Shown: positions 50,319 to 59,333, counted from the first letter of the stretch. The stretch is 64,000 nt of DNA from DATLFA01 sp039915945 (GCA_039915945.1 JBDSMH010000049.1:1-64000); one strand, 5' to 3'. Notes: generated from the sequence alone by a model not told the origin. Numbers and translations: made by a program.

Positions 50319-51233
50319 CTATCGAGCCGTCGTCACGTGCAGGCGATTGTGCGACCGCGCGACGCGCCATCCGCCCTCGATCTCGGTCGCGACCGCCGCA
50401 CCCCGTGCGACATCGAGTACCCGGTCGAGCGCGGCGGCGCTGGGCGGATGCTCGCTGCCGGTCTCTGCCCGCAACCACCGTCGGGCGGCCCACCGTGCCA
50501 GTGCGACCGGCGCCGCGGCGAGGGCGCGAGCGTCGCCCGCGTCGAGCGCATCGGTGAGTGCATCGAGCGCGTCGACCGCATCGGCGGCCAGGGCGCCCTG
50601 CCGGCACAGCACGGGCACGAGATCGCGTGCGGCGATGTCGTCGAGCAACGGCAGCAACTCGTGACGGATGCGCACACGCGTGAACGAAGGATCGTGATTC
50701 ATCGGATCGTCGATGGCCTCGAGGTCGAGCGCGGCGCACAGTTCGTGGGTCTCGTGGCGGCGTAGATCGAGCAACGGGCGGCGCGCCCCGCTTGTAGAAC
50801 CCTCGCGGCGCATTCCTGTGAGGCCGCCCACACCCGCGCCGCGCAGCATGTTGATGAGGATCGTCTCGGCTTGATCGTCGGCCGTATGGCCGAGCAGAAC
50901 ATCGTCGGGCAGCGCGTCGTAGCGAGCCGCCCGGGCCCGCGCTTCGAGATTGGGCCCGGCGGCCAACTCGATGCGCTCGCTGCGGAATCGCGCGCCGAAG
51001 CGAGCCGCCGCGGCAGCGACGATGTCGGCTTCACCGGCGGAACCCGCGCGCAGTCCGTGATCGACATGGATCGCCGTCACCGAACACCCCGCGGCGACCG
51101 CCAGCACCAGAAGGGCCAACGAATCCGCGCCACCGGAGACGGCACAGTTCACCGCAGTGCCGGCCGGAGGAAACGAGCAGCGAGCGAGCAGCGCCGCTAC
51201 ACGGGAATCGGGCTCGTGACTCGGTCGATCCAT
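50319..51233 (-). CDS. tilS: tRNA(Ile)-lysidine synthase
   Basis: Modifies C34 of tRNA-Ile(CAU) to lysidine with ATP. The 304 residues carry the PP-loop VNCAVSGGADSLALLVLA and the TilS blocks AIHVDHGLRAGS, LLGHTADDQAETILINMLRG and RRPLLDLRRHETHELCAAL. The extra C-terminal domain of the larger E. coli enzyme is reduced. The ATG at 51233 (MDRPSHEPDS) is used; an upstream start would lie deeper inside the protease gene. The gene already overlaps the end of the DUF2342 protease gene by 37 bases. Confidence 0.92.
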   Translation of the reverse strand: MDRPSHEPDSRVAALLARCSFPPAGTAVNCAVSGGADSLALLVLAVAAGCSVTAIHVDHGLRAGSAGEADIVAAAAARFGARFRSERIELAAGPNLEARARAARYDALPDDVLLGHTADDQAETILINMLRGAGVGGLTGMRREGSTSGARRPLLDLRRHETHELCAALDLEAIDDPMNHDPSFTRVRIRHELLPLLDDIAARDLVPVLCRQGALAADAVDALDALTDALDAGDARALAAAPVALARWAARRWLRAETGSEHPPSAAALDRVLDVARGAAVATEIEGGWRVARSHNRLHVTTAR

Positions 51234-52267
51234 AGCTGCGGTTGTCGAATCTCGAGGATCGTCGGTAGGTGGTCGGGCGATTGCCATGCCGTGTCGAGCA
51301 AGGTGGATCCGCCGGCCGTCTCGACCGCCAGGATGAACTGCTCGCCTTGCGCGTATTGCTGCATTTTGGCGTCGAGACCGACGAGACGTTGCAACAATTT
51401 GACGAGACCGCGAGTCTCTTGGCGCCGTTGCTTGAGCACACGCGAAAATCGCGGGGCACTGGGGATCAGGTCCGCGCCCGCGCGGTCCATGGTGATATCG
51501 CCGTGGCCCTCGAGAAGGCTCATCATGCCGCCGATGCGTTCGAGCGCAGCGCGCTGTTCGGGGGTTGCGAGCAGACCCATCACGCCGCCGTCGGCCATGG
51601 GGTCTTCGCCGGCCTTCTTCTTTTCTCGCACGGTGTGAAAGGCGTCGACCAGTCGTTGGGTGTCAGGCTCGACGTTTTCGAGTAGTTGATCGACGAGCGA
51701 CAAGAAGTGCTGACGCAACCACGGCACGCCGGTGAACTGCGCGCGATGCGTGGTCTCGTGCAGCGCCAGCCACAGCCGGAACTCGCGCGGTGGGAACGCA
51801 TAGCGGCGCTCCATCGCGGCCACGTTGGGACCGACGTAGTACACGATGTCCTGCAGGTGCGGGTCTTCTTCTTCGACGACGAGAAGGTCGTACTGACCCA
51901 GCACACGCGTCGACATCCAACCGAGCATCACACCGAGCTCGATGCCGCTGACGCGCCGAGCAACCGGCGAGAGGCGGCTGCCGCTGACCTTTGGTTCCAT
52001 TTTTTCGAGCAGAGGCCGCAGCAATCGACGGAACGACGCGACGTTCGCGTCGACCCACATCGCCCGATCGGCCACTTGGGCCCGGGCCGGCCCGGCCAAC
52101 GAACGAAGGCCGGTTTCGGCGGCGACGAGCTCTTCGGCTTGCGCAGTCAGTTCGGCGAAGTCCGATTCGAGCGTTGGATCATTGCGAGCGGCGTGGGCGA
52201 AGGGCTTGCGGGCACCGGCGCGCGTCGCCACCTTGCGGGCGAGCTCCCAATCGACAGTGGACGCCAC
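51197..52267 (-). CDS. DUF2342 zinc-dependent metalloprotease (F420-associated)
   Basis: Zincin-like protein of 356 residues with LWLALHETTHRAQFTGVPWL, the HExxH zinc motif. The N-terminal blocks VDWELARKVATRAGARKPF and AELTAQAEELVAAETGL and the central YVGPNVAAMERRYAFPPREF are family-specific. Actinobacterial homologues are linked to coenzyme F420 by phylogenetic profiling, which matches the LLM-type enzyme at 18584, but protease activity is unproven. It precedes tilS and hpt as in mycobacteria. The gene downstream on the same strand overlaps it by 37 bases. Confidence 0.9.
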   Translation of the reverse strand: MASTVDWELARKVATRAGARKPFAHAARNDPTLESDFAELTAQAEELVAAETGLRSLAGPARAQVADRAMWVDANVASFRRLLRPLLEKMEPKVSGSRLSPVARRVSGIELGVMLGWMSTRVLGQYDLLVVEEEDPHLQDIVYYVGPNVAAMERRYAFPPREFRLWLALHETTHRAQFTGVPWLRQHFLSLVDQLLENVEPDTQRLVDAFHTVREKKKAGEDPMADGGVMGLLATPEQRAALERIGGMMSLLEGHGDITMDRAGADLIPSAPRFSRVLKQRRQETRGLVKLLQRLVGLDAKMQQYAQGEQFILAVETAGGSTLLDTAWQSPDHLPTILEIRQPQLWIDRVTSPIPV

Positions 52268-52278
52268 GTCGGGCCGAA

Positions 52279-52416
52279 CTACTGCTGCTTCTTGGGATAA
52301 CGCTGCGAACTCACCTGCTTGAAGTACCCGACAACGGTGGCGAGGAGACCCAACACCGCCATCGCGGTCAGCGGGACAGCCAGCCAGTAGTGCCAGACGA
52401 CGGCAGCAAGACTCAT
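52279..52416 (-). CDS. small membrane protein between rsrA and DUF2342
   Basis: A 45-residue frame: MSLAAVVWHYWLAVPLTAMA, the rest of one long hydrophobic helix (about residues 5-32), then a basic tail ending YPKKQQ. It sits 14 bases after rsrA and 11 bases before the DUF2342 gene on the same strand, so it fills a gap in the operon exactly. No clear Shine-Dalgarno is seen, but the hydrophobic-then-basic layout is typical of a real single-pass membrane peptide. Function unknown. Confidence 0.65.
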   Translation of the reverse strand: MSLAAVVWHYWLAVPLTAMAVLGLLATVVGYFKQVSSQRYPKKQQ

Positions 52417-52430
52417 GGGCAGCAGGATAG

Positions 52431-52682
52431 TCAGTCTTGCTCGGTCTCCATCAGCCGGGCGATGCGCAGCCGCAGCGCCTCGGGTACCCGGTCCTGCACC
52501 CGGCACACGATCACCTGGCGCAACTCGACCTCGAAGTCGAAGGCCCCCAGACACGTCGTACAGCCATCGAGGTGGGCCTTGATCAGCGCCCGTCGATCGT
52601 CGGTGAGTTCACCGTCGAGGAAGTGGTAGAGGACCTGAAGTGCGTCCTCACACGGATCGGACATGCGGGAGGGTTCGGTCAT
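52431..52682 (-). CDS. rsrA: thiol-sensing anti-sigma factor (RsrA/RshA-like, zf-HC2)
   Basis: Zinc-binding anti-sigma factor of 83 residues with the ZAS motif HFLDGELTDDRRALIKAHLD followed by GCTTCLGAFDFEVELRQ, in which H-x3-C-x2-C coordinates zinc and forms the redox switch. Disulfide stress releases the sigma factor. The next gene upstream is the cognate ECF sigma factor, 13 bases away. In Streptomyces and Mycobacterium this system responds to oxidants and controls mycothiol genes. Confidence 0.92.
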   Translation of the reverse strand: MTEPSRMSDPCEDALQVLYHFLDGELTDDRRALIKAHLDGCTTCLGAFDFEVELRQVIVCRVQDRVPEALRLRIARLMETEQD

Positions 52683-52695
52683 AGGGAGGGGTCCA

Positions 52696-53277
52696 TCAAT
52701 CGTCGCTAGCGCCGTCGACGCTCGTCAAATGCCGTGACTTCGCGAACTCGTACAACTGCCGTTGTAGCGCCTTTCTTCCCCGATGCAGCCGACTCATGAC
52801 CGTGCCGATGGGAATATCCAGGATTTCGGCGATCTCCTTGTAGGAAAAGCCCTCGACATCGGACAGCAGGACCGCCATGCGGAACTGCTCGGGCAGCGAT
52901 TCGACGGCCTCTTTGACCTCGGCATCGCTGAACCAGTCGAGCAACTCGTCTTCGGCGCTGCGACCAGCGGCAGCGGCCTCGAGCCCACCCAGGCGGCGGT
53001 AGAGGTAGAGATCCTCGATCTCGTCGATATCGGTCTCGTCGGGGCGCCGTTTCTTGGATCGGTAACTGTTGATGAACGTGTTGGTCAAGATGCGATAGAG
53101 CCACGCCCGCAAATTGGTGCCCTCTTCGAAACCCCCGTAGGCGCGGTAGGCCTTGAGATAGGTCTCCTGGACCAGATCTTCGGCATCGGCGGGGTTGTGC
53201 GTCAGGCGCAGGGCGGCCGTATACAGCGCGTCCATGTACTGCATGGCCTGATCGCTGAACTTCGTCTTGTCGGCCAT
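52696..53277 (-). CDS. sigR: ECF RNA polymerase sigma factor SigR/SigH
   Basis: Group 4 sigma factor of 193 residues. Region 2 is MQYMDALYTAALRLTHNPAD and AEDLVQETYLKAYRAYGGF, region 2.4 is NLRAWLYRILTNTFINSYR; region 4 is LPEQFRMAVLLSDVEGFSYK with the HTH EIAEILDIPIGTVMSRLHRG. This sequence is the SigR/SigH type that recognises GGGAAT/GTT promoters and is held by RsrA, the next gene. The ATG at 53277 is chosen by conservation; a frame continuing upstream enters tRNA-Thr. No SigR-type promoter is evident in the 54 bases before it. Confidence 0.95.
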   Translation of the reverse strand: MADKTKFSDQAMQYMDALYTAALRLTHNPADAEDLVQETYLKAYRAYGGFEEGTNLRAWLYRILTNTFINSYRSKKRRPDETDIDEIEDLYLYRRLGGLEAAAAGRSAEDELLDWFSDAEVKEAVESLPEQFRMAVLLSDVEGFSYKEIAEILDIPIGTVMSRLHRGRKALQRQLYEFAKSRHLTSVDGASDD

Positions 53278-53331
53278 CGGCGCCTGATCTATCACATGGG
53301 CGGCGGATTTCGACCACAGAGAGCGATATGG

Positions 53332-53404
53332 AGCCCGAGCGGGGAGTCGAACCCCGGACCTATTCATTACGAGTGAATCGCTCTGCCGACTGAGCTACCC
53401 GGGC
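53332..53404 (-). tRNA. tRNA-Thr (anticodon CGT)
   Basis: Minus-strand cloverleaf: acceptor GCCCGGG/CTCGGGC, D-arm GCTC-AGTCGGCA-GAGC, anticodon stem ATTCA/TGAAT around CTCGTAA (CGT), T-arm CGGGG-TTCGACT-CCCCG, discriminator T. No encoded CCA. It is the second tRNA-Thr in this window. A tatctt at 53415-53420 (minus strand) is a plausible -10. Confidence 0.95.
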
Positions 53405-53449
53405 AACTCCGCAAAAGATAGCGGCCAACGCGGCCAGTGAGGCGAGCGA

Positions 53450-53495
53450 TTCCCAAACACCCTTTCCGCACCGTGTTCCCAAACACCCTTTCCGC
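53450..53495. repeat. 20-bp direct repeat upstream of tRNA-Thr(CGT) and the GGDEF-EAL gene
   Basis: ttcccaaacaccctttccgc occurs at 53450-53469 and 53476-53495, separated by six bases (period 26). Both copies lie in the 108-base divergent gap, 46-91 bases ahead of the tRNA and 18 bases or more ahead of the cyclase gene. The 26-base period, about 2.5 helical turns, would place bound proteins on opposite faces. Confidence 0.85.
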
Positions 53496-53512
53496 CCTAC
53501 CGTCCTGAGGCC

Positions 53513-56161
53513 GTGTGCCGTACCATGCGCATGCGCCTAACTTCGGCCAGCGGAGACACTGCACAGGTGGTTGCCGAAACATCTGAACCATCTCCTGATC
53601 TCGAGCCCGATCAGGCCACAGCGATTGTGTCTCGCGCGCCGATTGGTGTAGCCGAACTCGACTCCAACATGAATCTGCGGTGGGCCAACGACCTCTTCGC
53701 ATCGATCGCGGGCTACGGCGTCGACGAAGACAATCCCCGCTTCGCGTTCGACTTCGTGCACCCGGGCGACCAAGGCCAACTCTTCGTGCCGCCGACCGAA
53801 GGCGTCGTCGTCGCGCGATGCCGCACCCGCGTCATCGACGGCGAGGTGCAAGGGGTGCGCATCACCCTCAAGCGTTCCGATCTTCAGAACACGACCATCG
53901 TCATCGCATTCGTCGAGCCGCTCGACTCTCCGCAAGCGCCGATGTTGAGTGATCTCTACGAAGCGACCCGCAGCTACTCCGCGTTGTTCCAGAATCTCAC
54001 CGACATCGTTGCGGTGTGCGACGCCGACGGACACATCAAAATGGTGTTGCCCGGCACCGCGACCGTGCTCGGGTGGGATGCGCGTTCATTGAACGAACGG
54101 GTGCTCTGGGATTTCTGCCATCCCGACGAGATCGACCAGGCAAAAGCGGCGTTCGAGCTCATGACGCACATGCCGGGCGTGCCGATCACGCGCGAGTTCC
54201 GCATGTTGCATGCCGCCGGCACATGGTGTTGGCTCAACCTCAAAGGCGTGAGCCTGCTCGGTGATCCGCAAATCGGCAGCGTCATCCTCATCGCCAACGA
54301 CGTCACCGAACGCCGGCAGGCCGAAGCCTTGCAGCGCAACCAGAGCGAGATCTTCGAGCTCATCGCCTGCCGCGCCAAGATCGAGTTGATCCTGGCCCGC
54401 ATCGCGCAGTTGGTCGAAGAAAACACCCAAGGTGCGCGCGCCGGCATCTTCGTGCTCGACGACGATCGCCTCAAGTTGGGTATCGCCCCGCGCGTACCGG
54501 CGCCGCTCGTCGACAGCATCGTGGGCACCGGTCGCCGCCGGTGGTTCGGTGCTATCCGCAGCGCACTCATCGAACAGCGGATGACTGTCGTCGAAGACAC
54601 CACGTCGAGTGAGTTGTACATCGCCCATCGACAGCTGCTCGAAGACGTAGGGATCCGTTCGTCGATCGCGGTGCCCATCGCCGACGACGACGAGTCGCTC
54701 GCCGGCGTGCTGAGCGTCTACTTCGACTCTCCCCGATACACGTCCGAAGGCGAACGCACCGTGGCGGAGAACGCGGCGCGGCTGGCGGCGATCGCACTAC
54801 AGCGCCACCGCGCCGACGAGCGCCTGTCGCATCTCGCGCACCACGACAAGTTGACCAACTTGCCCAACCGCGCCCTGCTGCAAGAAAAGCTCGAAGACGG
54901 CATTCGTTACGCCCGCCAGCACCGCTCGTCGGTCGCGGTCATGTTCCTCGATCTCGACAACTTCAAGATCGTCAACGACAGCTTCGGTCATGCCACCGGC
55001 GATCAACTGTTGATCCGCTTTGCCGAGCGGCTGCGCACGCTGGTTCGCCCCAACGACATCCTCGGTCGCTTCGGCGGCGACGAGTTCGTGGTGTTGCTCG
55101 AACACGTGCAAAACGCCGAAGACGCCATTCCGGTCGCCGAGCGACTGCTCGAAGACCTCAAGCGCCCGTTCCACATCAAGGGCCGCAACGTCTTTCTCAC
55201 CGTCAGTGTCGGCATCGCCGTGTCCAACAAAGGTCGCGACTCGGGCGAGATCCTGCTGCGCAACGCCGACTCGGCCATGTACAAGGCAAAGGGTCGCGGC
55301 CGGTCGCGCATCGAGGTCTTCGCGGACGCGCTGACCGCAACCGCGTCGGCCCGCCTGTTGCTCGAAGGTGACCTCCGCCAAGCGATCGAGCGCGAGCAGT
55401 TCATCCTCCACTGGCAACCAAAGATCGCGCTCGACACCGGTCGCATCGTCAGCGCCGAGGCGTTGGTGCGGTGGGCCCATCCGACCCGCGGCATGCTCGA
55501 ACCAGCCGAGTTCATCCACGTCGCCGAAGAACTCGAGATCATCGACGAGATCGGTCAGTGGGTGCTCGAAGAAGCGATCCGGCAGCGGATCGCCTGGGAT
55601 GCCGAACACGGCGACGAAGCGCCGTGGTCGATCGCGGTCAACGTGTCGGCGCTACAACTCTCGGCGCCGCGCGCGGCCGAGACCGTCGCGATGGTGCTCG
55701 AACGCTTCGACTGGCCGGCCGAGCGCCTCGTGCTCGAGCTCACCGAGAGCGTGCTCATGGACGAAGTATCCGAGGCCGCGCCGGTGTTGCTGCGCCTCAA
55801 AGAGAGCGGCATCCAGATCGCCATCGACGACTTCGGTACCGGCTATTCGTCGTTGTCGTACCTGCACCGGTTCCCCGTCGATCAGGTGAAGCTCGACAAG
55901 TCGTTCGTCGACAACATCAACTCCGATGGCGAAGGCTCCCCCATCGCCCGCGCGGTCATCAACATGGCGCACGCGCTGGGCATCAGTGTCACCGCCGAAG
56001 GCGTCGAGACCATCGAGCAAGCACGCGGGCTGCGCGTGCTCGGCTGCGAGCGCGCGCAAGGCTTCTTGTTCGGCCGCCCGGTCGCGGCAATCGAGTTCTC
56101 GGCACTGTTGCGCAAGAAGCCCCGATTTGTCACGCTCGCCGAAGGCGTCACTGCCGCCTAG
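53513..56161 (+). CDS. PAS-PAS-GAF-GGDEF-EAL cyclic di-GMP protein
   Basis: Soluble 882-residue c-di-GMP enzyme. A weak PAS region (about 40-130), a second PAS (150-270, FQNLTDIVAVCDADGHIKMV), a GAF domain (290-440), GGDEF (450-610) and EAL (625-870). The cyclase site RFGGDEFVVLLEH is intact (GGDEF at about 521-525) and is preceded by RPND, an RxxD product-inhibition site at the right spacing. The phosphodiesterase carries SAEALVRWAHPTRGMLEPAE, NVSALQL, LELTESVLMD, IDDFGTGYSSLSYLHRFPVD and DKSFVDN, so both activities look possible. No membrane segment. GTG/ATG start uncertain; conserved sequence begins at about residue 37. Stands alone, divergent from tRNA-Thr. Confidence 0.92.
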   Translation: MCRTMRMRLTSASGDTAQVVAETSEPSPDLEPDQATAIVSRAPIGVAELDSNMNLRWANDLFASIAGYGVDEDNPRFAFDFVHPGDQGQLFVPPTEGVVVARCRTRVIDGEVQGVRITLKRSDLQNTTIVIAFVEPLDSPQAPMLSDLYEATRSYSALFQNLTDIVAVCDADGHIKMVLPGTATVLGWDARSLNERVLWDFCHPDEIDQAKAAFELMTHMPGVPITREFRMLHAAGTWCWLNLKGVSLLGDPQIGSVILIANDVTERRQAEALQRNQSEIFELIACRAKIELILARIAQLVEENTQGARAGIFVLDDDRLKLGIAPRVPAPLVDSIVGTGRRRWFGAIRSALIEQRMTVVEDTTSSELYIAHRQLLEDVGIRSSIAVPIADDDESLAGVLSVYFDSPRYTSEGERTVAENAARLAAIALQRHRADERLSHLAHHDKLTNLPNRALLQEKLEDGIRYARQHRSSVAVMFLDLDNFKIVNDSFGHATGDQLLIRFAERLRTLVRPNDILGRFGGDEFVVLLEHVQNAEDAIPVAERLLEDLKRPFHIKGRNVFLTVSVGIAVSNKGRDSGEILLRNADSAMYKAKGRGRSRIEVFADALTATASARLLLEGDLRQAIEREQFILHWQPKIALDTGRIVSAEALVRWAHPTRGMLEPAEFIHVAEELEIIDEIGQWVLEEAIRQRIAWDAEHGDEAPWSIAVNVSALQLSAPRAAETVAMVLERFDWPAERLVLELTESVLMDEVSEAAPVLLRLKESGIQIAIDDFGTGYSSLSYLHRFPVDQVKLDKSFVDNINSDGEGSPIARAVINMAHALGISVTAEGVETIEQARGLRVLGCERAQGFLFGRPVAAIEFSALLRKKPRFVTLAEGVTAA

Positions 56162-56170
56162 GTCGTGCAC

Positions 56171-57229
56171 TCACGCGACCGCTGGTACTTGCAACAGTAA
56201 CGCTTCGAGTAACAGCGCTTCGTTCGGGTTGCGGATCAACGCCTCGGCCGACGCAGTGATGCGGCCGATGGCTTCGGCCATCGGCGCCGGATCGCGCGTC
56301 GTGAGCAACTGATCGCGGTAGACGCCGGCCAGCGTGGCCAGGCCGAGACGCAGCTCGTCCTCGCGCAACAGCCGCGTTTCGCGGCGATGCCGTTCGTCGA
56401 GCTGCCGACGTCGTGAACCGCGCGCACCGAACTGCTCTTCCCACGCGTCGATGTCGTCGCGTTCACGGGCTTGGCGCTCGTCGAGTGGTACTTGCGCGTC
56501 ATCGATCAACGCCCGCAGGTTGGCGACCAGATCGGCGACGGTCGAGCCCGTGCCGTCGAGTCGTGTCGGTATGTCGAGCCACGCATCACGACGGGCGACG
56601 AATCGCTCGTCGCCGGCGAGGAGCATTGCCCGATCGACGTTGCCGCCCGACGCGGTCGCGATGAGCGCGGCGCGCTCAGGATCGACACCGGCAGTTGCGA
56701 GATGTTCGACGATCGCGCCTTCGGCCACCGGCGGGAAGTCGATGCGGACACAGCGCGAAGCCACCGTGACGTGTTCGGGCGGGATCTCTTCGGACAGGAG
56801 GACGAAGATCGAACTCGGCGGCGGTTCCTCGATGGTCTTGAGCAAGGTCGCGGCTGCTTCGGGCTCGGCCGTGTGAAATCGATCGACGACGATCACTTTG
56901 CGTCGGCCCTCGATAGGCGAACGCGATCCCTCGGTGATGATGATGTCCGCCTCGGTGCGCCGCAACGTGCGTCCTTCGGGCGCAACGATGACGAGGTCGG
57001 GATGTTGTTCGTTCAGCGCCAGGCGTCGATGGCGCGCACCGTCGCTGTCCGGGTCACCGAGCGCCAGCAACTCGCCGGCGAAGATCGCCGCGGCCACTCG
57101 TTTACCTGCGCCACGCGGCCCGACGAACAGATACGCGTGTACCGGCGCGGCGGTTGCGGCCCCGAGCAACGCCGTCGCCCGCGGTTGCCCCACGACCTTC
57201 GACCACACGGGCTCGCCGTCAGCGCTCAT
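56171..57229 (-). CDS. holB: DNA polymerase III subunit delta-prime
   Basis: Clamp-loader stator subunit of 352 residues. The N-terminal AAA+ fold shows WSKVVGQPRATALLGAATAA, HAYLFVGPRGAGKRVAAAIF, HPDLVIVAPEG, RRKVIVVDRFHTAEPEAAAT and LLKTIEEPPPSSIFVLLSEE. The P-loop lacks Ser/Thr after Lys (GAGKR), and the four-Cys zinc finger is absent, both seen in delta-prime proteins that do not hydrolyse ATP. The ATG at 57229 overlaps the tmk stop (ATGA), the common tmk-holB coupling. Confidence 0.88.
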   Translation of the reverse strand: MSADGEPVWSKVVGQPRATALLGAATAAPVHAYLFVGPRGAGKRVAAAIFAGELLALGDPDSDGARHRRLALNEQHPDLVIVAPEGRTLRRTEADIIITEGSRSPIEGRRKVIVVDRFHTAEPEAAATLLKTIEEPPPSSIFVLLSEEIPPEHVTVASRCVRIDFPPVAEGAIVEHLATAGVDPERAALIATASGGNVDRAMLLAGDERFVARRDAWLDIPTRLDGTGSTVADLVANLRALIDDAQVPLDERQARERDDIDAWEEQFGARGSRRRQLDERHRRETRLLREDELRLGLATLAGVYRDQLLTTRDPAPMAEAIGRITASAEALIRNPNEALLLEALLLQVPAVA

Positions 57230-57843
57230 GGTGTCAGGGCCTCTAACCGTTCGTGCAGTATCCAATCGATGCGGGCCGCCACTTCCTCGATCGACCCTTC
57301 GCCGTCGATGACGGCCCATCGTTTCGGATCTGCACCGGCCAGCGTACGAAAGCCATCGCGGACACGGCGATGGAAGGCGGCCGACTCTGATTCGAGGCGG
57401 TCGCGCTGACCACCGAGGCGCACATCGGCAACGTGGTCGGACACTTCGAGCAACAACACGAGGTCGCCGCGGAGACCCCCCGTCGCGAAGTCGAGCACCC
57501 GCTCGAGATCCTCGAGATCGAGGCCACGCCCGAACCCTTGGTAGGCAAGTGCGGAATCGACGAAACGATCGCAAACCACGTCACGCCCGGCGTCGAGCGC
57601 GGGTTCGATGATGGCGCGCACGTGCTGCGCCTTGTCCGCCGCGATCAGCAACGCCTCGGCGCGCGCGTCGAGATGATGCGTGTCGGGATCGAGCACGATT
57701 TGGCGCATGATCTGGCCGAGCTCGGTCGCGCCGGGCTCGAACGTGAACAGCGCACCGAGTCGTTCCGCGAGTCGGCGGGCCTGCGTCGACTTGCCACAGG
57801 CCTCACCGCCTTCGAAGACGATGAAGCGACCGCGTTGGTGCAT
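57226..57843 (-). CDS. tmk: thymidylate kinase
   Basis: Phosphorylates dTMP to dTDP. The 205 residues start GRFIVFEGGEACGKSTQARRL with the P-loop, then DARAEALLIAADKAQHVRAI, the DRx motif in VVCDRFVDSALAYQGFGRGL and a Lid region with an Arg-rich helix (GQRDRLESESAAFHRRVRDG). It lies between the MFS gene (one-base overlap, TGATG) and holB. Sequence is complete and of usual length. Confidence 0.93.
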   Translation of the reverse strand: MHQRGRFIVFEGGEACGKSTQARRLAERLGALFTFEPGATELGQIMRQIVLDPDTHHLDARAEALLIAADKAQHVRAIIEPALDAGRDVVCDRFVDSALAYQGFGRGLDLEDLERVLDFATGGLRGDLVLLLEVSDHVADVRLGGQRDRLESESAAFHRRVRDGFRTLAGADPKRWAVIDGEGSIEEVAARIDWILHERLEALTP

Positions 57844-59291
57844 CAGACGTGTTCCACCATCTCGAGGTTCGACAGCTCGTCATCCCTCAGATCGATGATG
57901 ACACGGCGCCGCTCGCCCGCGCGCAAGGACCACCACGACAAGGTGGCCGCGAGCAAGATGATCAAACCGGCGAGCCACAACGTCAAGCGCACCCCGGGGA
58001 TGTCGATGTTGAAACCGAACGGCGCAACCCGACCGTCCCACCAACGATTCGACAAGCTGTCGAGCGCTTCGGACAGGAATGGACCGACCGCCATCGCCAG
58101 CAAGAGACAAAGGCGCACGAGCGAGTACAGCGCGGTGAACACTCGCCCGCGCAACGCGTCGCCGACATTTTCGTGGAGCAACGTGAAACCGAGTACGTAG
58201 ATCGTGCCGGCACCGATGCCGATGAGCGCGACGAGAAACACTGCGGGCGTGAGCGTCGATGTCGACGCCGCGGCGATGAGCGCGCTGCCCGCAAGCACCA
58301 GGCCACCGGTGAACAACCACTCTTTCGGCACGTACGACTGCACGAGCGTCAGCGACACCACGCCAACGGCCACGCCGACGCCCAACGCGAATGTGACCGA
58401 GCCGTAACCGGGGTCGCCGGCGCCCAGCACTTGCCGCACGAAGGTCGGCCCGAGCGGGATGAGCATGCCGCCACCGATCAAGCCACACGCCAGACCGATG
58501 TTGACCGCCCGTACGACCGGATTGATGAAGATGAAATGCCAGCCTTCTTTGAACTCCCTCACGGTCGCACCGGGATCGAACCGACGCCCGTTGGTCGCAA
58601 CGACCTCGCGTTCGGCTTTGTGGATCGGAAGCCGCCACACGATGCACGCGGTGACGAGGAACGTCAGCGCGTTGAAGTAGAACGCCAAACCGAGACGGTC
58701 GAGGTGGATCGCATTGAGCGCCGACGAATCGGCCCACCAGTCGGCCATCTTGGCGAAGACGATGAGCAATCCGGCGCCGAGCGGATAGGTGCCGTAGGCC
58801 GCGACCATCGACAGTGAGTTCGCCGACGTGAGGTAGCTCTTGGGCACGAGGTTGGGAACGCTCGCTTCTTTGGCGGGCGACCACAACAGCGTGAACACCT
58901 CGAGGACCAACGACGCCAGGATCAAGCCGAGGACCGAATCGACGAAGGGCAACGAGATCATCAATGCGGCCCGCGCCAGGTCGCAGGTGATCATCACCTT
59001 CTTGCGGTCCCAACGGTCGACCAGCACCCCGGCCCACGGCGCCAAGAAGAAGCCGGGCGCCACGCGCGCGCCGAGCACGAGACCGACGGCGACACCTTCG
59101 GCTCGGTCGCTCACCGACGCCGTCAGGGCAATGATGGCCATGAGCCCGAGCCAGTCACCGGTCGCCGAGACGACCTGCGCCAGCCACAAGCGGAAGAAGG
59201 CGGGCGTGCCGAACACCCTCGACGTGCGCACCTCGAGGGGGGAGCCGCCTTCGGCCGCGGAAGCCTCGAACGGCGGGATCATCCCCTCCAC
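57843..59291 (-). CDS. MFS transporter
   Basis: Major-facilitator permease of 482 residues with about 12 hydrophobic segments. N-terminal half: FGTPAFFRLWLAQVVSATGD, LGARVAPGFFLAPWAGVLVD and DRWDRKKVMITCDLARAALM, the MFS loop motif of the DHA3 (macrolide-efflux-like) group. A central polar loop follows at about 220-245, then GLIGGGMLIPLGPTFVRQ in the second half. Efflux is likely for this group, but the substrate is unknown. A cytoplasmic C-terminal tail ends NLEMVEHV. Stop overlaps the tmk start. Confidence 0.9.
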   Translation of the reverse strand: MEGMIPPFEASAAEGGSPLEVRTSRVFGTPAFFRLWLAQVVSATGDWLGLMAIIALTASVSDRAEGVAVGLVLGARVAPGFFLAPWAGVLVDRWDRKKVMITCDLARAALMISLPFVDSVLGLILASLVLEVFTLLWSPAKEASVPNLVPKSYLTSANSLSMVAAYGTYPLGAGLLIVFAKMADWWADSSALNAIHLDRLGLAFYFNALTFLVTACIVWRLPIHKAEREVVATNGRRFDPGATVREFKEGWHFIFINPVVRAVNIGLACGLIGGGMLIPLGPTFVRQVLGAGDPGYGSVTFALGVGVAVGVVSLTLVQSYVPKEWLFTGGLVLAGSALIAAASTSTLTPAVFLVALIGIGAGTIYVLGFTLLHENVGDALRGRVFTALYSLVRLCLLLAMAVGPFLSEALDSLSNRWWDGRVAPFGFNIDIPGVRLTLWLAGLIILLAATLSWWSLRAGERRRVIIDLRDDELSNLEMVEHV

Positions 59292-59333
59292 GTTAGAACG
59301 CCAAGGGGCGCAACTCCCGAATTGATGGTCGCC

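Noticed and set aside
53450..53495. Repeats as a CRISPR array
   Set aside because: Only two units with a six-base spacer and no cas genes in the window.
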